Shown: positions 63,358 to 64,000 of the stretch, piece after piece
Position numbering within the stretch: position 1 is the stretch's first letter
Layout of the letters: the number at the start of each line of letters is the position of its first letter
Source: Roseovarius carneus
GTDB lineage: Bacteria > Pseudomonadota > Alphaproteobacteria > Rhodobacterales > Rhodobacteraceae
Direction of reading: 5' to 3'
Length of the DNA: 64,000 bases
Assembly: GCF_020141465.1 (NCBI RefSeq)
Contig: NZ_JAHSPD010000001.1
Coordinates: forward strand, 372,001 to 436,000
Made by a program: the position numbers and the translations under genes
Notes under the pieces: model-generated
Database searches by the model: none
What the model saw: the letters and a program-made list of their open reading frames with translations, nothing else
What the model was told of the DNA's origin: nothing

Positions 63358-64000
63358 GTGAAGTAATCGCGCAGGATACGGGCATAGATCGCCTTGAGTT
63401 GACCGATTTGCTCCACGCTCACCCGCTCATCGACCTGATGCATCGTGCGCCCCACAAGGCCACATTCCACCACCGGGCAATGATCCTTCATGAAGCGTGC
63501 GTCCGACGTGCCGCCAGAGGTCGAGAGCACCGGGCGGCGGCCAGTCTCCGCCTGCACAGCGGCCACGACCAGATCGGAGAACGCACCGGGGAGCGTCACG
63601 AAGCTCTCGCCGGAATTTTTGACCTTGAGCGCGCCCTTGACGCCAAATTCGGTACAGACCTTATCCATCTGCTCTTCGAGCCACGTGGTCAGGGACGCGC
63701 CGGAATGGGTGTCGTTGTAGCGGATGTTCAGCGTGGCGCGGCAGGCGGCGGGAATCACATTGGTGGCTGCATTGCCGGTGTCGACCGTGACCACCGCGAG
63801 GGTGGAAGGGTCAAAATGATCCGTGCCCGTATCAAGGGGCGTGGACGAGAGCTGATCCACCAGCCGCGCCATCGCGGGCAAAGGATTGCGCGCACGATCA
63901 AGATAAGCCGAATGGCCCTGCTGCCCGGTGATCGTGATCCACGCGTTCAGCGATCCGCGCCGCCCGATCTTGATCATCTCGCCCATGGCGTCAGGGCAGG
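63354..64000 (-). CDS. dapE: Succinyl-diaminopimelate desuccinylase (3'-terminal part)
   Basis: M20-family peptidase of lysine/diaminopimelate synthesis. The frame is open to the right edge, so the N-terminal metal-binding part is missing. Seen are [20 protein letters not shown] with [11 protein letters not shown], then [18 protein letters not shown], and [20 protein letters not shown] near the C-terminus, the last being characteristic of DapE. Stop overlaps the GNAT start. Confidence 0.9.
   Translation of the reverse strand, partial: CPDAMGEMIKIGRRGSLNAWITITGQQGHSAYLDRARNPLPAMARLVDQLSSTPLDTGTDHFDPSTLAVVTVDTGNAATNVIPAACRATLNIRYNDTHSGASLTTWLEEQMDKVCTEFGVKGALKVKNSGESFVTLPGAFSDLVVAAVQAETGRRPVLSTSGGTSDARFMKDHCPVVECGLVGRTMHQVDERVSVEQIGQLKAIYARILRDYFT

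Overview
The window reads as a chromosomal segment of a marine alphaproteobacterium of the Rhodobacteraceae/Roseobacter group. The support is a GC-rich sequence packed with operons joined by 4-bp ATGA/GTGA overlaps, two TRAP transporters, a DUF1150-Hsp20 pair, a Hint-domain protein, a fused ATP sulfurylase/APS kinase, an ECF BioMNY importer, a carnitine dehydrogenase-thioesterase fusion, and a short intergenic repeat ending in CAAGAAGAAG. I saw no rRNA, tRNA, CRISPR array, transposase or prophage module. The sequence is cut inside hutI at the left edge and inside dapE at the right edge.

Region 1 (1-9.4 kb) is histidine utilisation: hutI (partial), hutH, hutG and hutU on +, facing hutC on -. 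A dctPQM TRAP operon runs into hutC, and a palindrome of the HutC type (TGTA-N2-TACA) lies upstream of dctP. This suggests that the transporter belongs to the hut regulon. A small K+-channel-like protein follows.

Region 2 (9.4-20.6 kb) is the most unusual part. A nine-gene minus-strand operon encodes a polyamine-type ABC importer (PotD, B, C, A), a GT1-like glycosyltransferase, two paralogous DUF861 cupins, an aldehyde dehydrogenase and a PuuB-like amine oxidase. Divergent from it are a GntR regulator with what looks like two winged-helix domains and a second copy of the glycosyltransferase. Both glycosyltransferases lack the usual catalytic His. I propose an uncharacterised amine uptake and oxidation pathway in which a sugar may replace the gamma-glutamyl group.

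Region 3 (20.5-37.4 kb) holds a secreted RTX-type protein with four internal 84-90 residue units and a hairpin that buries its ribosome binding site, then sat-cysC, an MBL-fold hydrolase, trxB, an Lrp-type regulator and a Hint protein. Next come the lgt-midA-pgeF operon, ubiK, a small gene behind a perfect CtrA half-site pair, a DnaA-box direct repeat, a ybjN-like gene, proC, csaA, a 2-hydroxyacid dehydrogenase, a FabH-like synthase and a CII-like small regulator.

Region 4 (37.4-51.2 kb) is carnitine/gamma-butyrobetaine catabolism: a CdhR-like regulator, a BKACE (3-dehydrocarnitine cleavage), an SDR, carnitine dehydrogenase fused to a thioesterase, an acyl-CoA dehydrogenase, an NDP-forming acyl-CoA ligase, CaiD and a second TRAP transporter. 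A remnant of a deacetylase/allantoinase-like gene sits between caiD and dctP. A fused alpha/beta E1 2-oxoacid dehydrogenase converges on this block.

Region 5 (51.2-64 kb) carries bioMNY, facing a thiolase-like/AMP-ligase-like pair and a GT10-like glycosyltransferase. It continues with DUF1150 and hsp20 (with a sigma-32 type promoter), a YdcH-like protein, a methyltransferase, purE-purK, rnr, a DUF2064 transferase, a GNAT acetyltransferase and dapE.
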